In this document: positions 57,163-64,000 of the stretch, one piece after another
Layout: each line of letters starts with the position of its first letter
Position numbering within the stretch: the first letter of the stretch is position 1
Assembly (NCBI GenBank): GCA_903919455.1
Contig: CAIXIJ010000045.1
Coordinates: forward strand, 1 to 64,000
Direction of reading: 5' to 3'
DNA: 64,000 bases
Source: an uncultured Acidimicrobiaceae bacterium
GTDB taxonomy: Bacteria; Actinomycetota; Acidimicrobiia; Acidimicrobiales; Ilumatobacteraceae
Notes under the pieces: model-generated
Seen by the model: only the letters and a program-made list of their open reading frames with translations
What the model was told of the DNA's origin: nothing
Database searches by the model: none
Position numbers and translations under genes: made by a program

Positions 57163-58013
57163 GCGTCTGGCCTCCCCCGGTCGACGCCGGCCACGGTGCG
57201 CGATACGCCATCGGCGATGAGGCCCGTACCGACCGTCAACAACGCGATGGCAAAGGCGGGCAACAGCGTGCCCCACGGCGCAACGGTGAGCGCAGTTCGA
57301 TTCTCCTGCACCATCTGGCCCCAGTCGGCAGCGTTCACTTCGGCGGCGAACCCGAGGAAACCGAGGCCGGCAATCGTGGCGATCGAGTAGGTGAGACGCA
57401 GGTTCGCCTCCACCAACAGTGGGCCGGTGACGTTCGGCAGCAGTTCTTTGGTGATGATGCGGAATCTCGATTCGCCCAGCGCCTCGGCGGCACCGATGAA
57501 ATCGCGCTCCACCACCGGCACCGCGGCGCCACGGGTGATGCGGGCGATCCGGGGCATGGTGGTGAAGGCAACGATGGTGATGATCAACCATGGCTCGGGG
57601 CCGATGGTGGTGAGCGCCACCAAGGCCAAGAGCAACTGCGGGAACGCCAGCAGGATGTCCATGCCGCGCATCAGTACGTCGTCGAGGCGACCACGGTTGT
57701 AGGCGGCGATCAGCCCGATTGCGGCGCCGAACACGAAGCCCAGCAGGGTGCTCACCGAGGCCATCCAGAGAATCGAGCGGCCACCATGCAGGAACCGGCT
57801 CACCACGTCTTGCCCGAGATAGTCGGTGCCCAGCCAGGTGCCGGGTACGTGACGAGTGTTCGGCGTGCCAGCGAACTCCGACGGGCTGAACTTCGCCACC
57901 CACGGGCCCACGATGGCGACCCCAACGAGCAGCAGAACGAGCGCGATACCGATGCGGGTGCGCCACAGCCGCAGCGACGAACGCCAGACGCCGGCGGGCT
58001 TCTCCGCGCTCAC
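57159..58013 (-). CDS. Peptide-type ABC transporter permease (DppC/OppC type)
   Basis: 284 residues from GTG at 58013, which overlaps the upstream permease stop (GTGA). OppC-type opening (WRSSLRLWRTRIGIALVLL), the LGTDYLGQDVVSRFLHGGR signature after helix 1, and EAA loop RDFIGAAEALGESRFRIITK. Six membrane helices. An upstream ATG at 58076 lies within the partner permease and is rejected. Confidence 0.93.
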   Translation of the reverse strand: MSAEKPAGVWRSSLRLWRTRIGIALVLLLVGVAIVGPWVAKFSPSEFAGTPNTRHVPGTWLGTDYLGQDVVSRFLHGGRSILWMASVSTLLGFVFGAAIGLIAAYNRGRLDDVLMRGMDILLAFPQLLLALVALTTIGPEPWLIITIVAFTTMPRIARITRGAAVPVVERDFIGAAEALGESRFRIITKELLPNVTGPLLVEANLRLTYSIATIAGLGFLGFAAEVNAADWGQMVQENRTALTVAPWGTLLPAFAIALLTVGTGLIADGVSRTVAGVDRGRPDA

Positions 58014-58966
58014 TGGAGCCTCGTTCGCAGGCGCGGCGTCACCAGGATGGCCCCGAGATCGGCGAGGAGGTTGCACACCACGTAGATGGTGGCGATGAAC
58101 ATCGCGATGAACTGGACGATGGGTGCGTTCGCCACCGGAATCGCATCACGCAGGGCGATACCGATGCCGCGGTAGTTGAACAACGACTCCACCACCACCA
58201 CGCCGCCAGCGAGGTAGGCGATGTTGAGCGCGATCACCTGCAGGGTGGGCCCCACTGCGTTGGGGAATGCGTGCCGCCACAGCACCGCACGCTCGGGCAG
58301 GCCCTTCAGTCTGGCCATCTCCACGTAGTCGCTCTCGAGCACTTCGATCATCGCGGCACGCATGGTGCGCGACACGTGCGGTGTGACCGCCAGCGTGAGC
58401 GTGATGGCCGGCAGGATCACGCCCTTCCAGTCGCTCCACGGCGGCTGGCCCGGGCGAATTCGGCTGGTGGCCGGGAACACGTGCCACACGTTGGTGGCGA
58501 GCAGCACGGTGAGGAACGCACCCACGACGAACTCGGGCATCGCAGCGAAGATGAGCATCTGGTTCGACGTGACACGATCGAAGGTCTTGTCGCGACGAAG
58601 TGCCGCACGAGCGCCGATGAACAGCGACAGCGGAATCGACACCATCGATGCGACGAACATCAGGAACAGCGAGTTCTTGATGCGGTCGCCCACGATGTCC
58701 ATCACCGGACTTCCGTTCGAGAACGAATTGCCGGGGTCACCCGTCATGAGGCCCTTCAGCCATTCGAAGTAGCGGGTGAAGAACGGGCGGTCGAGGCCGA
58801 GTTCGGCGCGCTTCGCCTTCACCACCTCGGGGAGCGCGCCTCGGCCGAGCATGCGGTGCACCGGGTCGCCCAACAAGTTGGTGAGCGCGAAAACAGCGAA
58901 CGACACGACCAGCAGCGTGACGACACCGAGCAGGACTCGACGGACGATGAGTTTGAAGATGCCCAT
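58010..58966 (-). CDS. Peptide-type ABC transporter permease (DppB/OppB type)
   Basis: 318 residues from the ATG at 58966. Opens GIFKLIVRRVLLGVVTLLVV, as DppB proteins do; FSNGSPVMDIVGDRIKNSL before helix 2 and EAA loop SDYVEMARLKGLPERAVLWR. It pairs with the following DppC-type gene. It is separated from the binding-protein gene upstream by a strong hairpin. Confidence 0.93.
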   Translation of the reverse strand: MGIFKLIVRRVLLGVVTLLVVSFAVFALTNLLGDPVHRMLGRGALPEVVKAKRAELGLDRPFFTRYFEWLKGLMTGDPGNSFSNGSPVMDIVGDRIKNSLFLMFVASMVSIPLSLFIGARAALRRDKTFDRVTSNQMLIFAAMPEFVVGAFLTVLLATNVWHVFPATSRIRPGQPPWSDWKGVILPAITLTLAVTPHVSRTMRAAMIEVLESDYVEMARLKGLPERAVLWRHAFPNAVGPTLQVIALNIAYLAGGVVVVESLFNYRGIGIALRDAIPVANAPIVQFIAMFIATIYVVCNLLADLGAILVTPRLRTRLQ

Positions 58967-58983
58967 GAATGTGGACGATGCCG

Positions 58984-59022
58984 CGGTGGCGGAGGCGCCC
59001 CAGTAGGGCGCCCCCGCCACCG
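58984..59022 (-). promoter_or_regulatory. Intercistronic hairpin between second binding-protein gene and permease gene
   Basis: CGGTGGCGG (58984-58992) pairs with CCGCCACCG (59014-59022) and, after one mismatch, GGCGCCC (58994-59000) pairs with GGGCGCC (59006-59012) around a 5-base loop: 16 pairs in 39 bases. No U-run follows on the minus strand. Position and form match the hairpin at 11753-11789 in the other peptide-transport operon. Confidence 0.75.
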
Positions 59023-59032
59023 TCGGCTCAGG

Positions 59033-60700
59033 TCACTGGTCGAGCCAGATGTTCTGGAAGCCGCGGCCGAAGTGATCGAAGTTCAGCAGGTTCGGGCGGG
59101 ACACTGCACCCTTCACGTAGGCAGCGTGGCCATCGATGAGGTTCTGGAAGTACGAGATGATGTTGCCACCCTCCTCGTACTCCTCCTTCTGCATCTGCTC
59201 GATGATCGCGTAGCGCTTGTCGGTGTCGACCTCGGCGATCGCCTGGTTGTAGAGGGCCTCGAAGTCGGAGCCGGCCGGCGGCCAGTGGGTCTCGGGATAC
59301 GTCGCGTCGGGCAAGGCGCCCTGCGGCACCTGGTTGAGGTACGGACGGGTGCTCCAGTAACTGGTGGCGAAGACGCGCTTGGTGTACTCCGCACCCCAGT
59401 ACGTGCCGCCGTCGAGCACCGTGGGCTTCACCGTGATGCCGGCCTCCTTGGCCTGCTCGGCGAAGGCCGTGATGTACTCCGCCAGACCGGCGGTGTCGTC
59501 CGGGGCGAACAGTTCGATCTCCAGACCCTCCTGGCCTGCTTCCTTCAGCAGTGCCTTGGCGGCTTCGATGTCCTGCTCGCGCTGCGGGAACGACTTCGGG
59601 TACGAGCCGTCGAGCACGCCGTACATGTCGTTGCCCACGCGGCCATGGCCGGAGAGCACACGCTGCACCATCTCGTCGCGGTTCACGATGAGGCGCATCG
59701 CCTGACGCACGCGCACGTCGTCGAACGGGGCCATGTCGACTCGCATCGTGATGGTCTGCCAGTTGCCGGCAGCGGACTCCAGCAGCACCAGATCGCTGTT
59801 GCTCGACACCGTGGTGGCCTGTGCGTAGGGCACGTCGATGGCCACGTCGATGTCGCCCGAGATGAGCGCGTTCACGAGTGCCGACTGATCGGAGAAGTCG
59901 ATGATCTGCACTTCATCGAGGTACGTCTTGCCCCAGTAGTTCTCGTGGCGCACGTGCACGCTCTCCGAGCCCGGCGTGAAGCTCTTCAGCTTGTAGGGGC
60001 CGGTGCCGATTTGCTCGCCGTCGCGGGTGTACCCCACGGGCACGATGTTGGCGCCGTAGTCGGCCAGGCCGTTGAGGAACGGCACGCTGGGCTTCAGCAG
60101 CTTGATCTCCACAGTGAGGTCGTCGAGCTTCTTGAAGCTGTTCGCGTCGATGAACTGCGACAGCGCCGGGGCAATGCCCTGTGCCGGGTCGATGAGACGG
60201 TTGAACGAGTAGATGAGGTCGTCGGCGCCGAGCGTCTTCGCGTTGTGGAACTCGATACCCGACTTCAGTCGCACCACATAGTTGTCGGGGGCCTTGGCCT
60301 CGATGGACTCGGCGAGGCCGTGGTTGTAGGCGATGTTGAAGTCGTCGTCGTAGTTGGCGATGGGCTCCCAGCCGGTGACCATGCGAGCCTGGTCGGCACG
60401 GGCCACGATGTACTGGCCGTCGATGATGTCGTTGGTGGAACCCACCACGCCCACGCGTAGCGTGCCGCCCTGCTTGCCGCCCGCGGCCACGGTGGTGGTG
60501 ACGGCGTCGGTGACCGACGGAGCGGCCGTGGTGTCGGCGCCTCCGCCGGCAGTGGTGTTGGGTGCGCCAGTGGTGGTGCTGGCGGCGCCCGACGGGCTGT
60601 CGCTGCCGCAGGCGGCCAGCACGGTGGCGGCCCCTGCGCCAAGGATGACCTGCCGCCGACCGAACTGTCGCGGCAGGATGAGCTTGCGGTCTTCTGACAT
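59033..60700 (-). CDS. Extracellular solute-binding lipoprotein, family 5 (Tat-type signal)
   Basis: 555 residues. The N-terminus RQFGRRQVILGAGAATVLAA combines a twin-arginine motif with a lipobox (LAACGSD), so it may be exported by Tat and lipidated. A Thr/Ala/Gly linker (about 33-72) precedes a full SBP_bac_5 domain: GGTLRVGVVGSTNDIIDGQY, LKSGIEFHNAKTLGADDLIY, IGTGPYKLKSFTPGSE and VRQAMRLIVNRDEMVQRVL. Unlike the first binding protein, lobe I is complete. It initiates the DppBCDF-type operon that continues into the copper-lipoprotein and heliorhodopsin genes. Ligand unknown. Confidence 0.93.
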   Translation of the reverse strand: MSEDRKLILPRQFGRRQVILGAGAATVLAACGSDSPSGAASTTTGAPNTTAGGGADTTAAPSVTDAVTTTVAAGGKQGGTLRVGVVGSTNDIIDGQYIVARADQARMVTGWEPIANYDDDFNIAYNHGLAESIEAKAPDNYVVRLKSGIEFHNAKTLGADDLIYSFNRLIDPAQGIAPALSQFIDANSFKKLDDLTVEIKLLKPSVPFLNGLADYGANIVPVGYTRDGEQIGTGPYKLKSFTPGSESVHVRHENYWGKTYLDEVQIIDFSDQSALVNALISGDIDVAIDVPYAQATTVSSNSDLVLLESAAGNWQTITMRVDMAPFDDVRVRQAMRLIVNRDEMVQRVLSGHGRVGNDMYGVLDGSYPKSFPQREQDIEAAKALLKEAGQEGLEIELFAPDDTAGLAEYITAFAEQAKEAGITVKPTVLDGGTYWGAEYTKRVFATSYWSTRPYLNQVPQGALPDATYPETHWPPAGSDFEALYNQAIAEVDTDKRYAIIEQMQKEEYEEGGNIISYFQNLIDGHAAYVKGAVSRPNLLNFDHFGRGFQNIWLDQ

Positions 60701-60767
60701 GTCCTTGACTCCCCCAAGTGGTCCAGGGCGATCGTGGAGATCGCTGAGCGGACCATAGCGCGAGCGC

Positions 60768-61415
60768 TTAGTACGGCAGCGTGTAGGAGTTCTCGAACTC
60801 GTCCTGCAGCACCGTCGCCAACGACTTGGTGGTGTCGATGACGAGCTCCTCCTCGAGTACGCGCACCCGATAGCTCCAGCCTTCCGGCATGGCGAGCCGA
60901 TCGCCCAGCGTTGGCAGCGTGGCCTCGCTCATCTCGGGGTCGACAGCAATGCACAGCGCCTGCATCACGTAGGCCTCACCATCGGGGCGAACCAGTTCGT
61001 ACACCGGCTTGCCGGCGTCGAAGAAGAACACGGCACCGCGATCCACCTTGTTGTCGGTGTAGGGACCCGCCGGCATTTTGTCGCCAATCGGCAGTGTGGC
61101 AATGCGGCGCATCAAGATGCCGCCGAACTCACGCAACACCGGCTCCACCGGGGCGACCTTGGTGCCGAGACCGTCGAGCACCCAGTGACGCGGCCCGTTC
61201 AGCTTCACGAACACCGCACCCAACTCCTTGGCAATGGCGTCGGCGTCGAGTTGCTCCCACAGTTCCTGCGGGCAGTCGTTCAACATCTGCGTGCCGTACA
61301 CCTCGGCGTGGAGGCCGTCGTCTCGGAGGTACAGGGGCAGCACCTCGCCGTAGCGCACGCCGCGCATGTGATCGATGAGCCGCTGTGCCGAAGTGGGGTT
61401 GGGGACACTGTCCAT
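60768..61415 (-). CDS. Conserved-looking protein of unknown function
   Basis: 215 residues from the ATG at 61415; a GTG/ATG farther upstream (61436) is possible. I do not recognise the family. It is soluble, with no signal or membrane segment. Notable stretches: YGEVLPLYLRDDGLHAEVYG, AVFVKLNGPRHWVLDG and VDRGAVFFFDAGKPVYELVR; composition and codon use fit a true gene. It sits between carotenoid oxygenase and the ABC binding protein on the same strand (60 and 67 bases apart), suggesting a role in that system. Confidence 0.75.
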   Translation of the reverse strand: MDSVPNPTSAQRLIDHMRGVRYGEVLPLYLRDDGLHAEVYGTQMLNDCPQELWEQLDADAIAKELGAVFVKLNGPRHWVLDGLGTKVAPVEPVLREFGGILMRRIATLPIGDKMPAGPYTDNKVDRGAVFFFDAGKPVYELVRPDGEAYVMQALCIAVDPEMSEATLPTLGDRLAMPEGWSYRVRVLEEELVIDTTKSLATVLQDEFENSYTLPY

Positions 61416-61475
61416 TGTCTCAACGTAGCGAAACACTGCGCGATGAGGCTCAGCGGACTGGGCTGCCGCGAAGCG

Positions 61476-62840
61476 TCAGGCCTGGTCGCGCACCCAGTTG
61501 CCGTGGAAACCGAAGGGCACACGCTGGGGCAGCTTCACGCGAGCCACATAGCCGCGGCCGAAGTCCTGCGCGTCGATGACGACGAACTCGGCCGAGTCGT
61601 CGCTGCCGTCGTGCACGAACGTGAGCAGCCATCCGTCGTCTTCCGCGGTGCCATCCGGACGGCCGACGAACACCGGCTCGCCTGCGGCGCGCATCGGTCC
61701 GTGGTCGAACTCCTCGCGCTGGCCAGTGACGAGATCGTGCTTCACGGTGGGCCAGTGCATGCTGGCGTAATCCACTTGGGCGCAGTAGCCGTAACGATAG
61801 GACTTGCCGGTGAGCGAGCCCCGGTGCCGAGGGAACTCGTTGACGCGCTCGTCGATCGTGGTGGCGCTCACCGTGCGGGTGGCCGGGTCGGCTACCCATC
61901 GCACCAGGCGGGCCACCGAGTCGCCGAATGGGCCGTTCAGGTCGGTGCGCATCATCACGTCGTAGAAGCACACATCAAGCACCACCTTGCCGTCGGCGGT
62001 GTCGTACGCGTTCATCGGGTGGAACACGTACCCGACCGGCACATCGATCCAGATGATGTCGGTTGCGGTGCCCTCGCGAGGCAGCAGACCGATGCGGTTG
62101 CCGTAATCGTCGTACCAGCGGAACGGGAACTTGCTGCCGGCGAACGCTGCGTCGAGATCGACCAACACCGGCTGGTCGTACACCACCACATAGCGGTCGG
62201 TGATGGAGACGTCGTGCACCATCGACATACCCGGCAGCGGAATGTCGACGGTGCGGTTGACGCGACCGTCGGTGCCGACGCGCACGTACTGGACGTGATC
62301 CAGCCATTCCCCCCAGGCGTAGGTGATGGCGTGCATCTCGCCGGTCGCCGGATCCACCTTGGGGTGGGCCGTGAATGCGCCAGGCAGAGTGCCGTAGAAG
62401 TCGTTACGGCCGACGGTCTCGAGTTCGTAGGTGAGTTCCACCGGGCAACCGCCGGCCTCGACCATCGCCCAAGTGGTGCCCGCAAACCCACCCACGTTGG
62501 TGTTCGGGCCGCCCGGGTTGGCGTTCCAGTTCCGGCCGGGAATGTCGGCGATGCCACGAGCAGCACTGACGGTGGAGGAACCGACATAGCGGTTGCGATA
62601 CCACTCGGCTTTTCCCTCGCGAAGGCGGATGCCGTGCACCATGCCGTCGCCGATGAACCAGTGGTGCGTTGCAGGGTCCACGTCGGTGATCGGGTTGGGC
62701 CCGTTGCGCAGGTAACGGCCGTTCAGGTCGGCCGGCAGTTCGCCGATCACGGGAAGGTCGAACGCAGTGACTTCGTCGGCCACCGGGGCGAAGTTGCCGG
62801 TGAGGTACACGTTCGGGGCGGGGTGCTCTGACAGCGACAT
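61476..62840 (-). CDS. Carotenoid cleavage oxygenase (RPE65/apocarotenoid oxygenase family)
   Basis: 454 residues from the ATG at 62840. Seven-bladed propeller with the four iron-ligating histidines of the family: H159 (FTAHPKVD), H209 (MVHDVSITD), H274 (FHPMNAYD) and H446 (GFHGNWVRD). Typical N-terminal block NGRYLRNGPNPI. Members cleave carotenoid or stilbene double bonds with O2; the bacterial apocarotenoid 15,15'-oxygenases make retinal. A retinal role is plausible because a heliorhodopsin lies 8 kb downstream on the same strand, but the substrate is not fixed by sequence. It appears to be translated from a leaderless transcript and shares a palindrome with the divergent TetR gene. Confidence 0.92.
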   Translation of the reverse strand: MSLSEHPAPNVYLTGNFAPVADEVTAFDLPVIGELPADLNGRYLRNGPNPITDVDPATHHWFIGDGMVHGIRLREGKAEWYRNRYVGSSTVSAARGIADIPGRNWNANPGGPNTNVGGFAGTTWAMVEAGGCPVELTYELETVGRNDFYGTLPGAFTAHPKVDPATGEMHAITYAWGEWLDHVQYVRVGTDGRVNRTVDIPLPGMSMVHDVSITDRYVVVYDQPVLVDLDAAFAGSKFPFRWYDDYGNRIGLLPREGTATDIIWIDVPVGYVFHPMNAYDTADGKVVLDVCFYDVMMRTDLNGPFGDSVARLVRWVADPATRTVSATTIDERVNEFPRHRGSLTGKSYRYGYCAQVDYASMHWPTVKHDLVTGQREEFDHGPMRAAGEPVFVGRPDGTAEDDGWLLTFVHDGSDDSAEFVVIDAQDFGRGYVARVKLPQRVPFGFHGNWVRDQA

Positions 62841-62847
62841 GGTGAAG

Positions 62848-62893
62848 GGTTTAGTCCACCTACTTGACACTGTCAACATGCTCCCCGTACCTT
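62848..62893. promoter_or_regulatory. Divergent leaderless promoters sharing one palindromic operator
   Basis: A 13-bp palindrome TTGAC-ACT-GTCAA (62864-62876) supplies a TTGACA -35 box in both directions. Leftward: -35 at 62876-62871, 17-base spacer, -10 TAAACC (62853-62848), then 7 bases to the carotenoid oxygenase ATG. Rightward: -35 at 62864-62869, 18-base spacer, -10 TACCTT (62888-62893), then 6 bases to the TetR ATG. Both transcripts would be leaderless. TetR bound at the palindrome would block both. Confidence 0.7.
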
Positions 62894-62899
62894 TGCGCC

Positions 62900-63490
62900 A
62901 TGTCTCCCGCATCCCTGCGCGACACCGTGCTGCGCGCCGCGGTCGATCACATCGCCGAGCACGGTCCCGATGGTTTGTCGTTCCGGCAGGTCGCGGCCGA
63001 TGCGGGTGTGAGCCATCAGGCCCCCTACCACCACTTCACCGACCGCAGGGGCATCTTCCAGGCGATCGCGCTGGAGGGCTTCACCATGTTCACTGCGGCA
63101 TTGCGCGCGGCCGAGCAGCGAACCGACATCGACTCGTCCACGGCGCTCCTCCATGGGTATGTGGATTTCGCACTCGAACACAAGGGCCACTTTCGGGTGA
63201 TGTTCCGCAACGACCTCACCCACATCGGCGAGGACCCAACCCTGGCGAAGGTGGCCGACGAGTCGTTCGACGTGCTGATCGACCACGTGCAACGCGCGCT
63301 CGGCGAGAGCGCCTCTGTCGACGACATTCGTGACCGCACGGTCATGATGTGGTCGGTTGCCCACGGGCTTGCCACCCTGCTCATGGACGGACCGCTTGAG
63401 CATAAGGTCGGCCCCGTCACAGATCGCGAGGCTCTCGTCCGGGCCATTGCGGCGCATAGCGGCCTGGCCGACCCGACGACCTCGAAGTAG
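62900..63490 (+). CDS. TetR-family transcriptional regulator
   Basis: 196 residues from the ATG at 62900. N-terminal TetR helix-turn-helix: AAVDHIAEHGPDGLSFRQVA, AADAGVSHQAPYHHFTDRRG and IFQAIALEGF. The C-terminal ligand domain (about residues 60-190) has no conserved ligand signature. The operator with TTGAC-ACT-GTCAA lies 24-36 bases upstream. It is divergent from the carotenoid oxygenase and probably controls both genes; the inducer could be a carotenoid or apocarotenoid (inference). A separate NAT gene follows in the same direction 22 bases later. Confidence 0.92.
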   Translation: MSPASLRDTVLRAAVDHIAEHGPDGLSFRQVAADAGVSHQAPYHHFTDRRGIFQAIALEGFTMFTAALRAAEQRTDIDSSTALLHGYVDFALEHKGHFRVMFRNDLTHIGEDPTLAKVADESFDVLIDHVQRALGESASVDDIRDRTVMMWSVAHGLATLLMDGPLEHKVGPVTDREALVRAIAAHSGLADPTTSK

Positions 63491-63512
63491 CGCGAACAGG
63501 CACCTCACCCCC

Positions 63513-64000
63513 ATGATGCAGTCCGTGTCCCACTATCTCCGTGCCCTCGGCCTCGAGGCAGGCGAGCCGACGCTCGAGCTGCTCACCCAGATCGTCCGCC
63601 GGCACGTGGCGGCATTCGCGTTCAGCAGCATCGGTGTGCGCCTGAGCGACCCGCTGCCGCTCGAGCCCGAGCAACTGCTCGACCGCATCGTGGTGCGCGG
63701 GCGTGGCGGATACTGCTTCGAGCACAACGGCCTGCTGTTTGCGGTGCTGACCGAACTTGGCTACGACGCGACGATTCGGCTCGCGAGGGTGATCTACAAC
63801 GGCGACCACCTACCCGGGCTCACCCATCGCATCGCCCACGTCCGCATCGACGACATCACCTACGTGGTCGACGCAGGTTTCGGGCCCGCCGGTCCGGCGG
63901 CTCCGGTCGCAATGCCGATGCCGGGCGTCAACACCGACGTGCCGTGGCCCGACGACCGCACTCATCGCGTCATCGAACGACGACCCGGCGAGTTCCACCT
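63513..64000 (+). CDS. Arylamine N-acetyltransferase, truncated by window end
   Basis: At least 162 codons; the C-terminus lies beyond 64000. The catalytic triad is visible: Cys68 in VRGRGGYCFEHNGLLF, His105 in LTHRIAHVRI and Asp120 in YVVDAGFGP, matching the Cys-His-Asp spacing (about 37 and 15 residues) of bacterial NATs. It transfers acetyl from acetyl-CoA to aryl amines, hydrazines or CoA-derived substrates; in mycobacteria it is linked to cholesterol catabolism. It starts at the first of two adjacent ATGs. It follows the TetR gene on the same strand. Confidence 0.93.
   Translation, partial: MMQSVSHYLRALGLEAGEPTLELLTQIVRRHVAAFAFSSIGVRLSDPLPLEPEQLLDRIVVRGRGGYCFEHNGLLFAVLTELGYDATIRLARVIYNGDHLPGLTHRIAHVRIDDITYVVDAGFGPAGPAAPVAMPMPGVNTDVPWPDDRTHRVIERRPGEFH

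Noticed and set aside
60757-60768. Short inverted repeat AGCGC-GA-GCGCT at the stop of the unknown gene as terminator
   Set aside because: A two-base loop cannot form an RNA hairpin of this size and no U-run follows; probably chance in GC-rich DNA.

Overview
The window is compact, GC-rich bacterial chromosome with many GTG and a few TTG starts, overlapping ATGA/GTGA gene junctions and several convergent genes overlapping at their 3' ends. Two gene blocks match the ancestral actinobacterial order known from Mycobacterium tuberculosis: uvrC-rapZ-(...)-gap-pgk-tpiA-secG, and an ANTAR regulator (PdtaR)-polA-rpsA-coaE-uvrB-uvrA. Together with LLM/F420-type oxidoreductases, a DUF222-HNH protein, a heliorhodopsin and Ser/Thr-rich lipoprotein linkers, this suggests an actinobacterium, most likely an aquatic Acidimicrobiia (Ilumatobacter-like) lineage. 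The class-level call is inference; the phylum is well supported.

Layout. 1-7.5 kb: end of an LLM oxidoreductase, a small SHOCT membrane protein, an OafA-type acyltransferase, a multicopper oxidase with a membrane partner, a CapA-family protein, and tRNA-Leu(GAG) with its terminator. 7.5-17.5 kb: secG, a complete oligopeptide-type ABC transporter inserted between secG and tpiA, then tpiA-pgk-gap-rapZ. 17.5-28 kb: methyltransferase, cupin/LLM pair, M20 peptidase with a repeat-encoded N-terminus, HTH protein, uvrC, a catalytically dead rhomboid, an MFS transporter and uvrA. 28-43 kb: an EAL phosphodiesterase, a substrate-binding/TRIC-channel fusion, uvrB, a tandem GNAT protein, coaE, a two-component system, rpsA, a methyltransferase, polA and pdtaR. 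uvrA and uvrB have recognisable SOS boxes. 43-52 kb: malQ-ADH-CapA operon, esterase, an MttB-like methyltransferase coupled to a 35-residue zinc ribbon, and DUF222-HNH. 52-64 kb: a bicarbonate transporter with a divergent winged-helix regulator, then a long minus-strand run (carotenoid oxygenase, unknown protein, peptide-type ABC transporter, copper lipoprotein, heliorhodopsin), with a divergent TetR gene and a truncated arylamine N-acetyltransferase beyond it.

The most distinctive system is the 53-62.8 kb run. A carotenoid cleavage oxygenase (a possible retinal source) heads a same-strand array that ends in a heliorhodopsin. The heliorhodopsin is translationally coupled (TGATG) to a lipoprotein that joins a PHM/SURNod19-like dicopper domain to a plastocyanin-like domain. 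The carotenoid oxygenase and the TetR gene are divergent, apparently leaderless, and share one palindrome that supplies both -35 elements. A second unusual protein is the fusion of an NMT1/THI5-like periplasmic binding domain to a UPF0126/TRIC-type membrane channel (29.8-31.5 kb).
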